Positions 9,691 through 18,117 of a DNA stretch of 64,000 nt are shown here, one piece after another (position 1 is the first letter of the stretch; each line of letters begins with the position of its first letter). The stretch is from contig CAWBOT010000005.1 of NCBI GenBank assembly GCA_963790505.1, positions 868,001-932,000 of the forward strand. Direction: 5' to 3'. The position numbers and the translations under genes were made by a program. This DNA is from Acidisarcina sp963790505. GTDB lineage: Bacteria > Acidobacteriota > Terriglobia > Terriglobales > Acidobacteriaceae. A model generated the notes under the pieces. The model was not told the DNA's origin. It ran no database searches and saw only the letters and a program-made list of their open reading frames with translations.

Positions 9691-9921
9691 ATGAACGTTG
9701 AAAACGGAGTAAACAGCCATTTTGGTTATGTCATGGTCGCGGCCCGGCGGGCGCGGCAGTTGCAGAACGGTTCCCAACCGCTGATCGCCACCAACTCGCG
9801 CAAGGCTTGCCGAGTCGCCCAGGACGAGATCGCGGCCGGGATGGTTGGCTATGTCAAGCCCGATGTGCCATTGCACAAGCCTGAAATCGAGGCTCCGATC
9901 ATTCCGAAGTTCGTCAGCTAA
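9691..9921 (+). CDS. rpoZ: RNA polymerase omega subunit
   Basis: A 76-residue protein with the omega pattern: YVMVAARRARQL followed by a basic AtNSRKACRVAQDEIAAG stretch, corresponding to the family's A.RARQL...... K....A..EI..G core. Omega binds the beta-prime subunit and helps assemble RNA polymerase. A strong GGAGG ribosome site lies seven bases before ATG 9691. Its place directly after gmk is the standard bacterial order. Confidence 0.88.
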   Translation: MNVENGVNSHFGYVMVAARRARQLQNGSQPLIATNSRKACRVAQDEIAAGMVGYVKPDVPLHKPEIEAPIIPKFVS

Positions 9922-9961
9922 GCGCGATCGTTGGCGGCCGGCCGGCCGGACATTTGCCTGG

Positions 9962-10051
9962 ATGAAAACGACCGGCGCTCCGGTTCGCCGCCTCGTGCCG
10001 GGCGGAGGCATTGAGCTCGCCAACTGGCTGGATTTCTATATCCGCCGCTAA
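9962..10051 (+). CDS. Possible 29-residue small protein after rpoZ
   Basis: An ATG frame of 29 residues rich in R and G, ending in ELANWLDFYIRR. It begins 40 bases after rpoZ and ends four bases inside the convergent response-regulator gene. The ribosome site is weak, and I recognise no family. It could be a real small gene of the rpoZ operon, a remnant of a longer gene, or chance. Confidence 0.22.
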   Translation: MKTTGAPVRRLVPGGGIELANWLDFYIRR

Positions 10052-11148
10052 CGAATGCGGATGCTCTCGTTGAGAGTCAGCGTGGCAATGCCGCGCGGGG
10101 TGTCGATCTCCGCCCGTAAGTCATGCCACAGCTGGTCAGGCAATTCCCGGTAGACGGCGACGATCGCCGGGTCGAATTGGGTGCCATTGCAGCGCTCGAT
10201 CTCGCGGCGCGCCTCGGCGAAGGACTTTGCCCGGCGGTAGGGGCGGTCGGAGGTAATGGCGTCCAGGGCGTCGGCGACGGCGAAGATCCTGGCTCCGAGG
10301 GGAATCTCGTCACCCTTCAACCCGCGGGAATAGCCGCTGCCATCGTAATGTTCCTGATGGCTAAAGACGATCTCCGAGGCCTGCTCGAGAAAGGGTATCT
10401 TCTTCAGCATCGCGTAGCCGCGCATGCAGTGCTCGCGCATGATTGACTGCTCCCAGGCGTTGAGTTTGCCGGGCTTGGAAAGAATGGCATCGGGAATTGC
10501 CATCTTTCCGATGTCGTGGAGAAAAGCGCCGCGGGCAATGATTTTCACTGTGGAGGGCTCGATGTTCATGGCCCTTGCCAGCACCATGGAGTACGCGGTG
10601 ACGCGCTTCGAATGCCCTTCGGTTTCCGCGTCTTTGAGGTCGAGAGCATTCCCGAGGGCCTCAAGAGTGATGTCGTAGGAGCGCTCAAGATCGGCGATGG
10701 CGCGATGAAGCATCTCGGTGCGCGCCTCGACCAGCCGCTCGAGGCTTTGGCGGTGAAGCGTGTCGCGGCGGTCAAGTTCGCGATTGTCGAGCGCCCGGCG
10801 CACACCCGTCAAAAGCTGGCTGGGCCCGATGGGCTTGAGCAGGTAATCAAAGGCGCCCTTTTTGATCGCAGATATTACCATCGCGATGTCGGAGTTCCCG
10901 GAGATGATGACCACCGGCACCCCGGGCTGGATCTCCTTTAGCGTTTCGAGGAGCGCGAGGCCATCCCCGTCCCCGAGCCTGATGTCGAGGAGGACGACGT
11001 CAAAGGGAGCGCCACCGGCGATTTGTCGCAGGGCGTCGTCACAGTCCCTGGCGAGGGCCGGAGAGTAGTTTGCCCGTTCCAGGGTGGTCCCGATCATTGC
11101 TGAGACGTCGATTTCGTCGTCAACGACCAGAATTCGCTCGGCTGCCAT
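10048..11148 (-). CDS. Response regulator with HD-GYP output domain
   Basis: A 366-residue RpfG-like regulator. I chose the ATG at 11148 because GGAAAGG lies nine bases before it; the upstream ATG at 11172 has none. The receiver domain (residues about 5-120) has the acidic pair VVDDE, phosphoacceptor Asp in DVVLLDIRL and a KP switch lysine (LLKPIGP). After a coiled linker comes an HD-GYP domain with HDIGKMAIPD (about residue 210), SHQEHYDG and IPLGARIFAVADALDA. HD-GYP proteins usually hydrolyse cyclic di-GMP. The GYP tripeptide itself reads GYS here, so activity is uncertain. No cognate kinase is adjacent. Confidence 0.88.
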   Translation of the reverse strand: MAAERILVVDDEIDVSAMIGTTLERANYSPALARDCDDALRQIAGGAPFDVVLLDIRLGDGDGLALLETLKEIQPGVPVVIISGNSDIAMVISAIKKGAFDYLLKPIGPSQLLTGVRRALDNRELDRRDTLHRQSLERLVEARTEMLHRAIADLERSYDITLEALGNALDLKDAETEGHSKRVTAYSMVLARAMNIEPSTVKIIARGAFLHDIGKMAIPDAILSKPGKLNAWEQSIMREHCMRGYAMLKKIPFLEQASEIVFSHQEHYDGSGYSRGLKGDEIPLGARIFAVADALDAITSDRPYRRAKSFAEARREIERCNGTQFDPAIVAVYRELPDQLWHDLRAEIDTPRGIATLTLNESIRIR

Positions 11149-11873
11149 CGGCCAAAACCTTTCCATGACCATAGAGACAACGAAGTTGCGACGCTTCGCA
11201 ACTCCAGGGAAATTTCGCGCAATTCGAGGCGCAAGTTGATCGCCGCGGGCCGCAACCTAAACAGTTACAGTCCCCGACTTGCGATTCGAGTGGCGGAATG
11301 CGAGTGATCCTCCGCGAGCGTACTCTGAGCGATCAGGAGGCGTAGTCGTAGTCTACAACCTTGCGGGCCCATGGAAACTATCCACAAGAGTCCCAGGGGC
11401 AGGAAATCCGGTGGCTGGCAAGCGGTCCGGTGCGATGCGGCCGGGTTACCAGAGGTGACGGTGGCGCGGAAACGGGTATTCTAGAGCAGTTCGCCAGCGG
11501 GGGCTTCCTGCAGTGTCGGGTTCGTCTCTCGCGGCGAAGGGGCCAACAACTGCGGAATTCTTCGTTGTGGACCTTGCCCGGAACCAACCCGTCCGGCGCA
11601 GCGTATCCCTAGAGCATGAGCTGCGTTGGGGTAATTTCCTGGAACCAAATTGGGGGCAATTCCCCGGGCAGGGAGCCGGTGAAGTCCAGGCGGGTCGCTG
11701 CGGCCGGTCAGGTGGAAGCGTCGAAGACGACTGGCGGCCAAACCCGCCGTGGAACGCAAGGCGTGGAAAAGGGCAGTGCCGCGGCGCCAATTGCCATTCG
11801 GAGTCAGGCGACGCGGGCAGTGGGCGGTGACCGTTCCCGGCAGATACCAATCGCCGGCATCGAGGAGAGACGT
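11149..11873. other. Long leader/intergenic region before the ECF sigma operon
   Basis: About 725 bases between the divergent HD-GYP gene and the sigma-factor gene. An in-frame upstream extension of the sigma gene to an ATG at 11616 exists, but its residues look unstructured and it lacks a good ribosome site, so I treat it as leader. Two GGAACC boxes (11580-11585, 11641-11646) resemble the -35 of ECF promoters, which would fit autoregulation, but I could not define a matching -10 with confidence. Confidence 0.35.
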
Positions 11874-12464
11874 TTGGAAGTCGACTGGGCCGTACTTGTG
11901 CGACGGTGCCTGGATGGCGATTCAGCGGCATGGGCCGAGCTGGTCAAGGCGCAGCACCGGCGCGTCTACAGCTTGTGCTACCGGTTCACCGGTTCTCCAA
12001 CCGATTCGGAAGATCTGACCCAAGAGGTTTTTCTAAAAGTCTACGGAAATCTGGCAAGTTTCGACCTGACGCGCGGGAGTTTCCCGACCTGGCTGACGAC
12101 GCTGACCCGCAACCTGCTGGTGGACCACTTTCGCCGTGGCCGCTTGCAGCGGGCGACCGATTCGATCGACGCCGGATGGGAGGATTCGAATGAATCGCCG
12201 ATCTCGGACCGTCTGGCCGACCCCCAGCCCAGCCCGCATCAGCACGCGGCCGCGAGGGAGATCGAGAAGATGGTGCAGCAGGCGCTGACGAAAATCTCTC
12301 CCGAGCTCCGCGAAGCAGTCATTTTGCGGGACCTGCAGGACCTCGACTACAAGGAAATCGCCCAGGTGTTGCGAATTCCAGAAGGTACCGTGAAGTCCCG
12401 TATCAGCCGGGGCCGCGCGGAACTGGCACGTTTGCTTGAACGTAATAAAAGGCAGGTGGTTTAG
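11874..12464 (+). CDS. RNA polymerase ECF sigma factor
   Basis: A 196-residue sigma-70 factor of the extracytoplasmic-function class, reading from TTG 11874, which has AGGAG six bases upstream. Region 2 (YRFTGSPTDSEDLTQEVFLK and FPTWLTTLTRNLLVDHFRR) binds core polymerase and the -10 element. Region 4 (LRDLQDLDYKEIAQVLRIP, then EGTVKSRISRGRAEL) holds the -35-binding helix-turn-helix. Regions 1 and 3 are absent, as is normal for ECF factors. TAG is directly followed by the ATG of a zinc-finger anti-sigma gene, so the pair is probably a membrane-signalled switch controlling this operon and other envelope genes. Confidence 0.9.
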   Translation: MEVDWAVLVRRCLDGDSAAWAELVKAQHRRVYSLCYRFTGSPTDSEDLTQEVFLKVYGNLASFDLTRGSFPTWLTTLTRNLLVDHFRRGRLQRATDSIDAGWEDSNESPISDRLADPQPSPHQHAAAREIEKMVQQALTKISPELREAVILRDLQDLDYKEIAQVLRIPEGTVKSRISRGRAELARLLERNKRQVV

Positions 12465-13388
12465 ATGGCGGAACATAATCCAACCAATCCAAGCGCGGGA
12501 CAGCGCGGGACAGCTGCCCGGAAGCTCAACTGCGACGAGTCGGAGGCGATGCTGGTCGATTTCCTCGACGGCACGCTGCCAGCTGCGGAGATGGAAAGCT
12601 TTGAATCCCACCGGCGGGGCTGCGCGGGGTGCGCAGAGATGTTTGCCCAGGCTGGAAAAGGCCGCGAATGGCTAAGATTTCTCAAGACTGAGCCGCAGGT
12701 GCCGTCGGTGCTAGTCGCGAAGATTCTGGCGCAGACGAGTGGCGCGGAGAGCATCGCACATCCCGCTGGTGAATTGGCGCCGGTTTCGGCCATACCAATC
12801 CCAATTGCGCCGGTTCTGCCTTTCTGGAAACGAGGCGGCGTGGCGTGGGCGAGCCGCAGTGTCGCCCAGCCGAGGCTGCTGATGACTGCGGCGATGGCGT
12901 TTTTCTCCATCACACTCACGCTCAACATGGCGGGGGTACGGTTGACTGCCGTCCGACTGACCGATTTGAAGCCTTCCGCCATGAGCAGCAATCTCGACAA
13001 GCAATTCCATATGGCCAGCGCCCGCGTGGTGCGGTACTACGATAACCTGCGCTTTGTTTACGAGATGGAGGCGCGGGTGAGGGAATTGCGCCGCGACAAC
13101 GACCTGGAAACGGCCCCGCCAGCGGACAAACAAGACCAGCCCGCGCCTTCGGGGACGCCCCAGGACGGCGGCCAAAAGAATGGCGGCAAGTCCCAGGCCC
13201 CCAGTAACTCTGGCCAGACCAGCGCCCAGCTTTGGGGCGAAAAGGTCGAGGCGTCGCTGGGCGGATCGATGGGGGAGTCGCAAATATTTCCAAGCAGCAG
13301 CCGCAAAACGACGGAACAGTCTTCCGGAGGCGGCATCGAAAGCACTGATAGCAGAGCAGCGGATCAGTCAGAAAGAGGAATCGCATGA
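12465..13388 (+). CDS. Membrane-anchored zinc-finger anti-sigma factor
   Basis: A 307-residue protein starting immediately after the sigma-factor stop. The N-terminal part carries the anti-sigma zinc finger pattern with an H-x3-C-x2-C core (SHRRGCAGCAEMF), preceded by an MLVDFLDGTLP helix. One hydrophobic segment (LLMTAAMAFFSITLTLNMAG, about residues 138-157) crosses the membrane. The remaining ~150 residues are polar, charged and low in complexity, and would be periplasmic. The family holds an ECF sigma factor inactive until an envelope signal arrives. GGTGG precedes its ATG, and its stop overlaps the next gene by four bases (ATGA). Confidence 0.85.
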   Translation: MAEHNPTNPSAGQRGTAARKLNCDESEAMLVDFLDGTLPAAEMESFESHRRGCAGCAEMFAQAGKGREWLRFLKTEPQVPSVLVAKILAQTSGAESIAHPAGELAPVSAIPIPIAPVLPFWKRGGVAWASRSVAQPRLLMTAAMAFFSITLTLNMAGVRLTAVRLTDLKPSAMSSNLDKQFHMASARVVRYYDNLRFVYEMEARVRELRRDNDLETAPPADKQDQPAPSGTPQDGGQKNGGKSQAPSNSGQTSAQLWGEKVEASLGGSMGESQIFPSSSRKTTEQSSGGGIESTDSRAADQSERGIA

Positions 13389-14281
13389 ACTGCATCAATC
13401 ACCCTGAAACTCCGGTTGCGTCGTACTGCCAGAACTGCGGCAAGGCGCTGTGTTCCGAATGTACTCGTCCGGTAGGTGGGTTTATTTATTGCGAGCAATG
13501 CCTGGCAGCGAAAGTCGGTGTTCCGGGCGCACAGCCGGGAGCGCCTTTCCCGGCGCCGCCTTTCCCGCCGGCTGCGGGGCCGAATCCAGGTCTGGCCACT
13601 CTCCTCGGCTTCATTCCCGGCGTCGGCGCGATGTACAACGGCCAATTCGTAAAGGCCATGATCCATGTGCTGGTGTTCGTCATTCTGATTGCGATCACCG
13701 ATCAGCATGGCCCCTTCGGCATCTTCATTGCGGCCTGGGTGTTGTATCAAGTCTTCGACGCCAACCAGACAGCCAAGGCGCGCCGCGACGGCCTGCCGCT
13801 GCCCGATCCGTTTGGCTTGAATGAGCTGGCCAATCGATTGGGAACGCAACATCCCGGAATTGTTCCTCCGGGGGTGCATGTGGACCCCGCCGCGGGATAT
13901 GCGCCGCCTTATCCGCCACCGCCGCCAAACCCTCCCGCAGCATCGTTTGTAGGTGGGGCTTATCCTCCTCCGCCACCGCCGGGAACTTCATATTCGCCTC
14001 CTCCCCCGGGCGCCGCTCCTTACCCCCCGCCCGGCACTGCTCCTTATCCGCCACCGCCCTATCCCGATGTGCCGCCGCCGTTTATCGAAGCGGCGCGGCG
14101 CAATGAGCCTATCGGCGCGATCGTGCTGATCGCTCTGGGGATGATCTTCCTCCTGGGAACGCTGGGAATCTTCCGCTTCGACTGGATCGGGCGTGGATGG
14201 CCGTTGATCATCATCGTGATAGGGGTGTGGTTGTTCTACAAGCGGGCGCGGGAAAACACGCCGCCGGGAGGTGGGCAATGA
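13385..14281 (+). CDS. B-box zinc-finger membrane protein with proline-rich linker
   Basis: A 298-residue protein. The first ~40 residues are a B-box-like zinc finger: NCINHPETPVASYCQNCGKA, then CSECTRP and YCEQC. A membrane part follows (LATLLGFIPGVGAMYNGQF, then LVFVILIAI). A long linker is very rich in Pro, Gly and Tyr (PPYPPPPP-type runs at about 13900-14080). The C-terminus has two more hydrophobic segments (IVLIALGMIFLLGTLGIFRF, WPLIIIVIGVWLFY) resembling the LiaF/DUF5668 membrane module. Such proteins are frequent in Acidobacteriota, but no function is established. Its place in the operon suggests envelope sensing. ATGA overlaps at both ends indicate tight coupling. Confidence 0.75.
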   Translation: MNCINHPETPVASYCQNCGKALCSECTRPVGGFIYCEQCLAAKVGVPGAQPGAPFPAPPFPPAAGPNPGLATLLGFIPGVGAMYNGQFVKAMIHVLVFVILIAITDQHGPFGIFIAAWVLYQVFDANQTAKARRDGLPLPDPFGLNELANRLGTQHPGIVPPGVHVDPAAGYAPPYPPPPPNPPAASFVGGAYPPPPPPGTSYSPPPPGAAPYPPPGTAPYPPPPYPDVPPPFIEAARRNEPIGAIVLIALGMIFLLGTLGIFRFDWIGRGWPLIIIVIGVWLFYKRARENTPPGGGQ

Positions 14282-14589
14282 ACCAGTGGATGACGATTCG
14301 AAGACTCCGCGGACCGGCCTTCTTACTGCTGGTTGGAGTCACGGCGCTGCTGAATCAGTGGGACATTTTGAGCTTCGGCAAGAGCTGGCCCTTGTACCTG
14401 ATTCTGTTTGGCCTATTGAGCCTGGCAGAGCGCGCCGCTCTGGCCCAGGCCAACCTCGAGGCGTATGACCCGATCACCGGTCAGCCGAGGCCACCGGACA
14501 GCACCATCTATGGTGGGCCAGGGAGTTCCATCGTCCCGGCAACGCCTGCGGGAGTTCCGCCGCCGAATTCCGGCGAGGGGAGATCCTGA
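14278..14589 (+). CDS. Small membrane protein of the LiaF/DUF5668 type
   Basis: A 103-residue protein, taken from ATG 14278, which overlaps the previous stop. Two hydrophobic stretches (AFLLLVGVTALLNQW and LYLILFGLLSLAERAAL) form the same membrane module seen at the C-terminus of the B-box protein. The tail is polar and rich in Pro, Gly and Ser. The function is unknown; the module is shared by cell-envelope stress proteins of the LiaF/PspC type. The stop TGA overlaps the next ATG (TGATG). Confidence 0.7.
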   Translation: MNQWMTIRRLRGPAFLLLVGVTALLNQWDILSFGKSWPLYLILFGLLSLAERAALAQANLEAYDPITGQPRPPDSTIYGGPGSSIVPATPAGVPPPNSGEGRS

Positions 14590-16217
14590 TGGCCGCCTCG
14601 CCTCCGCCTTATCCGCCACCGCAAGATCCGCGCCGCCAGCAGAAAGATTACTGGCGCGGCCAGAAAGCTGCCTTGCGCAGTCAGCGGGACTACTGGAAGG
14701 CGCAGCGGCGCGACCAGCGCTACTACTGGCGGTCGATGCACCGGCCCTCCATCGTGGGACCGATCGTACTCCTTGCGATTGGCATAATTGCATTGCTCAT
14801 TACCTCTGGAAAGCTGAGCGCACCGCTCTTCTGGGACTGGTTTCTGCGCTGGTGGCCGGTGTTGCTGGTCATCGTTGGGCTGGCCTCGCTCCTGGAGTGG
14901 TTTATCGATCGCGATCAAACCTATCGGCGCAAGGGGGGCACGTTTGGGATCGTGCTGCTGATTTTTCTACTGGTTGGCATCGCCTATTCACAAAGCCACG
15001 TGCATCGGTTTATGGATGGGATAGGGATGAACGACAACACCGACTGGTCCATGTTCAGCGGCGAGGAGCACGATCACGATGCGGACAGCGAGGTGGCGGT
15101 TCCAGCGAATGCGCTGGTCCAAGTGCAGGTGCCGCATGGCGACGTCACTATCACCGGCTCGGCGGACAACCAGATGCGCATCCACGCCCACCAGGTAGTG
15201 CATACAAATTCGGACAGCGACGCGGACAAGGTCTTTCCGACGCTCGATCCGAAGGTGACAGTGACTGGAAACACGGTGCTGGTGAGGGTCGAGCCGCAAA
15301 ATAACAATTACGCCGACCTGACCATTGAACTCCCCGAGGGGGCATCAACCGATATCACCGCAGGCCACGGAGACGTCTCCGTGGAGGGGGTCAAGGGAGC
15401 GGCAAACATCAGTTCGGGCCACGGAGACGTCAAGCTGACGAGCATCGGCAGCACTGTCCATGTGCATATGAGCAAGGGAGACTTCTCTGCTCATGAGATC
15501 GGGGGCACCGTGTCGCTCGATGGCCACTTCGACGATGTAACGATCTCCGAGCTGGCCGGCGGGCTCTCGATGGAGGGCGAGTTCTTCGGCGACACGCATC
15601 TGGAACAGATCGCCTCGACAGTGCATTTTCATTCGAGCCGCACCGACTTTGAAATGGCGCGGCTGGCAGGGGACCTGACCCTGGACTCCGACGATCTGCA
15701 CGTCGGACAGGCCGTGGGACCGCTACGGATCGTTACCCGGTCCAAGAACATCGAGTGTTCGCAGGTATCGGGAGACGTTCACATCGAGAACGCCAACGGC
15801 GATGTCAGCGTGACCGCCGTCGAGCCGCTGGGAAATATTCAGATCAGCAACGCCAGCGACCCAATCACTTTGACGCTGCCTCCGAACGCGAGCTTCACGA
15901 TCAATGCGGCAACCGACCACGGCGATTTGAACACTGATTTCAATTTGAACGTGAGCGGCGACGATCAACGCCGGATCGCGAACGGAACGGTGGGTAGCGG
16001 CGGCCCGAAGATCGATCTAGCTGCGCGGCATGGAGACATCTCCATCAAGAAGGGCGACATGAGTATGCCGCCGCTTCCGCCAATGCCAAGTCTTCCGCAC
16101 GTGCCTGCCGTGCCAAAGGTGGCGCCAATGCCCAAGATGCCGCCGATCCCGCCATCCGGAGCGGTAAAGCACCTGAAGCCATCGGATGACGTCAAAGCGG
16201 AGCCAAACGTACTGTAG
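14589..16217 (+). CDS. DUF4097 beta-strand-repeat membrane protein
   Basis: A 542-residue protein and the last gene of the sigma operon. A charged N-terminus rich in Tyr, Trp and Arg is followed by three hydrophobic segments (IVLLAIGIIALLI, WWPVLLVIVGLASLLEWF, FGIVLLIFLLVGIAY). A long exported region then consists of repeated beta strands of the DUF4097 (putative adhesin) type, with recurring HGDV units such as PHGDVTITG, GHGDVSVEG, GHGDVKLTS and RHGDISIKK. These folds resemble right-handed beta-helices as in LiaG and bactofilin-like proteins. The C-terminus is rich in Met and Pro. I infer an envelope sensor or scaffold acting with the anti-sigma factor. Confidence 0.8.
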   Translation: MAASPPPYPPPQDPRRQQKDYWRGQKAALRSQRDYWKAQRRDQRYYWRSMHRPSIVGPIVLLAIGIIALLITSGKLSAPLFWDWFLRWWPVLLVIVGLASLLEWFIDRDQTYRRKGGTFGIVLLIFLLVGIAYSQSHVHRFMDGIGMNDNTDWSMFSGEEHDHDADSEVAVPANALVQVQVPHGDVTITGSADNQMRIHAHQVVHTNSDSDADKVFPTLDPKVTVTGNTVLVRVEPQNNNYADLTIELPEGASTDITAGHGDVSVEGVKGAANISSGHGDVKLTSIGSTVHVHMSKGDFSAHEIGGTVSLDGHFDDVTISELAGGLSMEGEFFGDTHLEQIASTVHFHSSRTDFEMARLAGDLTLDSDDLHVGQAVGPLRIVTRSKNIECSQVSGDVHIENANGDVSVTAVEPLGNIQISNASDPITLTLPPNASFTINAATDHGDLNTDFNLNVSGDDQRRIANGTVGSGGPKIDLAARHGDISIKKGDMSMPPLPPMPSLPHVPAVPKVAPMPKMPPIPPSGAVKHLKPSDDVKAEPNVL

Positions 16218-16261
16218 CGGCTGCTCGGGGTTGTCGGCTCGAAGGCGTTGAGGAGTTGGCA

Positions 16262-16585
16262 ATGTCTTCGACAATGGTTCACGTTCGCGTGGACGAAAAG
16301 GTAAAGGACAAGGCAGCGGCGACGCTGAAGAAGATGGGAATGTCCGTTTCCGATGCTGTGCGGATGATGCTGGTGCGCGTTGCGGCGGAAGAGGCTCTTC
16401 CGTTTCAGGTGCGGGTTCCAAATACGATCACGGTCAAGGCAATGCAGGCTGCGGATAGGAAAGAGGGCAAGCGCTTTCGCTCTGCCGAGGCCCTGACCCG
16501 CTGCCGACTCGGTACAAAGACCATCCTCCAAGCGGCGACTGGAAGCATCATCGCGATTGCCATATCGAACCGGACTGGGTGCTGA
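16262..16585 (+). CDS. RelB/DinJ-type antitoxin with chimeric C-terminus
   Basis: The first ~77 residues are a DinJ/RelB antitoxin: MSSTMVHVRVDEKVKDKAAA, then MGMSVSDAVRMMLVRVA and LPFQVRVPN, the ribbon-helix-helix DNA-binding part. ATG 16262 has AGGAG six bases before it. After KRFRSAEAL the normal antitoxin would end within a few residues. Here the frame instead runs out of register through the 3' half of a YafQ toxin gene, giving a 30-residue nonsense tail (TRCRLGTKTILQ and so on). A deletion of about 140 bases has therefore joined the two genes. The DNA-binding half may still repress its own promoter. Confidence 0.75.
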   Translation: MSSTMVHVRVDEKVKDKAAATLKKMGMSVSDAVRMMLVRVAAEEALPFQVRVPNTITVKAMQAADRKEGKRFRSAEALTRCRLGTKTILQAATGSIIAIAISNRTGC

Positions 16586-16650
16586 TTTACAAAATCGATA
16601 GAGATGATTTGTATCTGGTTCGTACCGGCAGCCATGCGGACCTGTTCTAG
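16492..16650 (+). pseudogene. yafQ: YafQ toxin, 3' remnant
   Basis: In the frame one base off from the antitoxin tail, the sequence reads PLPTRYKDHPPSGDWKHHRD followed by CHIEPDWVLIYKID and VRTGSHADLF, then TAG at 16648-16650. This is the C-terminal half of YafQ, the ribosome-dependent mRNA interferase, whose usual ending is PLP..YKDHPL.G.WKG.RD.H.EPDW.LIYK.......RTGTH..LF. The His and Asp/Glu residues of the active region and the final Phe survive, but roughly the first 42 residues and the start codon are missing. It cannot be made as an independent protein. Confidence 0.8.
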
Positions 16651-16656
16651 GCTGCG

Positions 16657-17079
16657 CTACCTGGTTGCCTTTTCCAGCGGTTGGGTCACGATGCTGATGT
16701 TGGTGATGCCGGCTTGTTTGACGGCGTCCATTACGGAGGCGAAGGCGCCGAAGGGGACCTTTTCATCGGCGCGCAGATAGATCACCTGCTTGACGTCATC
16801 GCTGCCCGGTTTTCTGAGGCGGGCGGGTAGATCAGCGAGGTTGATGGGCTGATCGCCGAGGAAGACGCGCTGTTCGCGGTCGATGGTGACCACCTGCCGC
16901 TGTTCGGTGATTTCGCGGACCGTCTTTGTTTTGGGGACGGCGACTTCGATGCCCGATTGCAGCACCGGCGCGGAGATCATGAAGATCACCAGCAAGACCA
17001 GCACCACGTCGACGAGCGGCGTGATGTTGATGTCCGCCAACGCCGTTTGAGTGCGGCCGGCGCTAGTCGTGAACGCCAC
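16657..17079 (-). CDS. tolR: ExbD/TolR biopolymer transport protein
   Basis: A 140-residue protein with the ExbD/TolR layout: a short cytoplasmic start, one membrane helix containing the conserved Asp (ITPLVDVVLVLLVIFMI), and a periplasmic domain with VPFGAFASVMDAVKQAGI. With TolQ it uses the proton gradient to energise outer-membrane constriction, or TonB-type uptake if it is the ExbD branch. The 17-base overlap with the upstream tolQ gene shows a two-gene unit. No tolA, tolB or pal lies beside it within the window. Confidence 0.9.
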   Translation of the reverse strand: MAFTTSAGRTQTALADINITPLVDVVLVLLVIFMISAPVLQSGIEVAVPKTKTVREITEQRQVVTIDREQRVFLGDQPINLADLPARLRKPGSDDVKQVIYLRADEKVPFGAFASVMDAVKQAGITNISIVTQPLEKATR

Positions 17080-17833
17080 GGCCGACCTCCCGGGCTAGCG
17101 GTTCCTGCGGACGCACTCCACTCTCTTCCATGCTGTTGAGCAACTCGCGGGCGAAGTCGTCCATGCGCGCGCCAAACTCGCGCAGCCGGGCAGTGAACTG
17201 GTTGTAGGCGACTACAGCTGGCACAGCGACGACGAGACCAGCGGCGGTGGTAATGAGCGCCTCCGAGATGCCCGGAGCGACAGCGCGCAACGTAGCCGCG
17301 CCGGCGGCGCCGAGGCCGTGGAATGCATCTACAATCCCCATGATCGTGCCGAAGAGGCCGATGAATGGAGAGACCGCGCCGATGGTGGCCAGCCAGGTCA
17401 TCCGCCGTTCCATAATGGTGAGCGCCTCGCTCGCGGCCGTCTGTGCGGAGCGTTCGAGCGACGTGATGTTGCGGGGCGGCCCTGAGCCTCCAGTCTGTCG
17501 GCGATATGTCTCGTAGACCTCGTCGAAGACGTTGACCAGGGGACTGGGCTTGAACTGCTCGCTGACGGCAGCGATGTCCTGAAGCCGGGTGGCTTTGCGG
17601 AAGGCGCGGAGAAAGCGCTGGCTCTGGGTACGCGCGCGGCTGAAGCTGGAGAGCTTTGCCAGGATAACCGCCCAGGAAAAAAGGCTTGAGAGCAGGAGCA
17701 GGCCAAGGACAGCGAGGGCGATCGGGCCGCTGTTCTGGACCATTTCGACAATGGCGCTGCCGCCGGCCGGCACCGGCGGCGCCGGGTCGGTCTGAAGCAG
17801 GAGAATGGCGGGAAAACTGTGGATGGGTATCAT
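17063..17833 (-). CDS. tolQ: MotA/TolQ/ExbB proton channel protein
   Basis: A 256-residue membrane protein with three helices: ALAVLGLLLLSSLFSWAVIL near the N-terminus, then IGAVSPFIGLFGTIMGIV and EALITTAAGLVVAVPAVVAYN. The last two carry the conserved Gly/Pro/Thr residues of the ion path. It forms the stator pentamer around TolR/ExbD. The C-terminal residues overlap the tolR start. The exact assignment to TolQ rather than ExbB cannot be settled from sequence alone; the pairing with a single ExbD/TolR gene fits both. Confidence 0.9.
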   Translation of the reverse strand: MIPIHSFPAILLLQTDPAPPVPAGGSAIVEMVQNSGPIALAVLGLLLLSSLFSWAVILAKLSSFSRARTQSQRFLRAFRKATRLQDIAAVSEQFKPSPLVNVFDEVYETYRRQTGGSGPPRNITSLERSAQTAASEALTIMERRMTWLATIGAVSPFIGLFGTIMGIVDAFHGLGAAGAATLRAVAPGISEALITTAAGLVVAVPAVVAYNQFTARLREFGARMDDFARELLNSMEESGVRPQEPLAREVGRGVHD

Positions 17834-18117
17834 TTGCCGCAGCTTTCAAGTTAGCAGACCGCGCGTAGGGGCGAAAGTTCAACGGAGGCCGGGCGACGGC
17901 CCGAATAGTGAACCCTAGCGGATTGTTTCAGGGGCAGCTCCGCGGGCGGCGACGCAAGCCTGTATGATCAGGCCACACCAACCTCCACAATTTCGACGCT
18001 GATTGAGCACTATTGCTCAGTTTTCCAAGCCCAGGGAACGTAGCGTTAACGGTGCTATGCGCATTTTCGGATGACGCGCAACTCCGGATCTGAAATGAAA
18101 GCAGGACAACTCGATTC
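17834..18117. other. Divergent promoter region with a stem-loop
   Basis: Lies between tolQ (leftward) and the radical SAM gene (rightward). A perfect TGAGCA/TGCTCA inverted repeat with a four-base loop sits at 18004-18019. Counting a G-T pair it extends to 18002-18021, and TTTTCC follows. It looks like an intrinsic terminator, yet no plus-strand gene precedes it, so it may be a leader hairpin or attenuator of the radical SAM gene. Confidence 0.4.

Noticed and set aside
11580..11646. ECF-type -35 boxes (GGAACC twice)
   Set aside because: No convincing -10 at the right spacing from either copy, so not called as a promoter feature.
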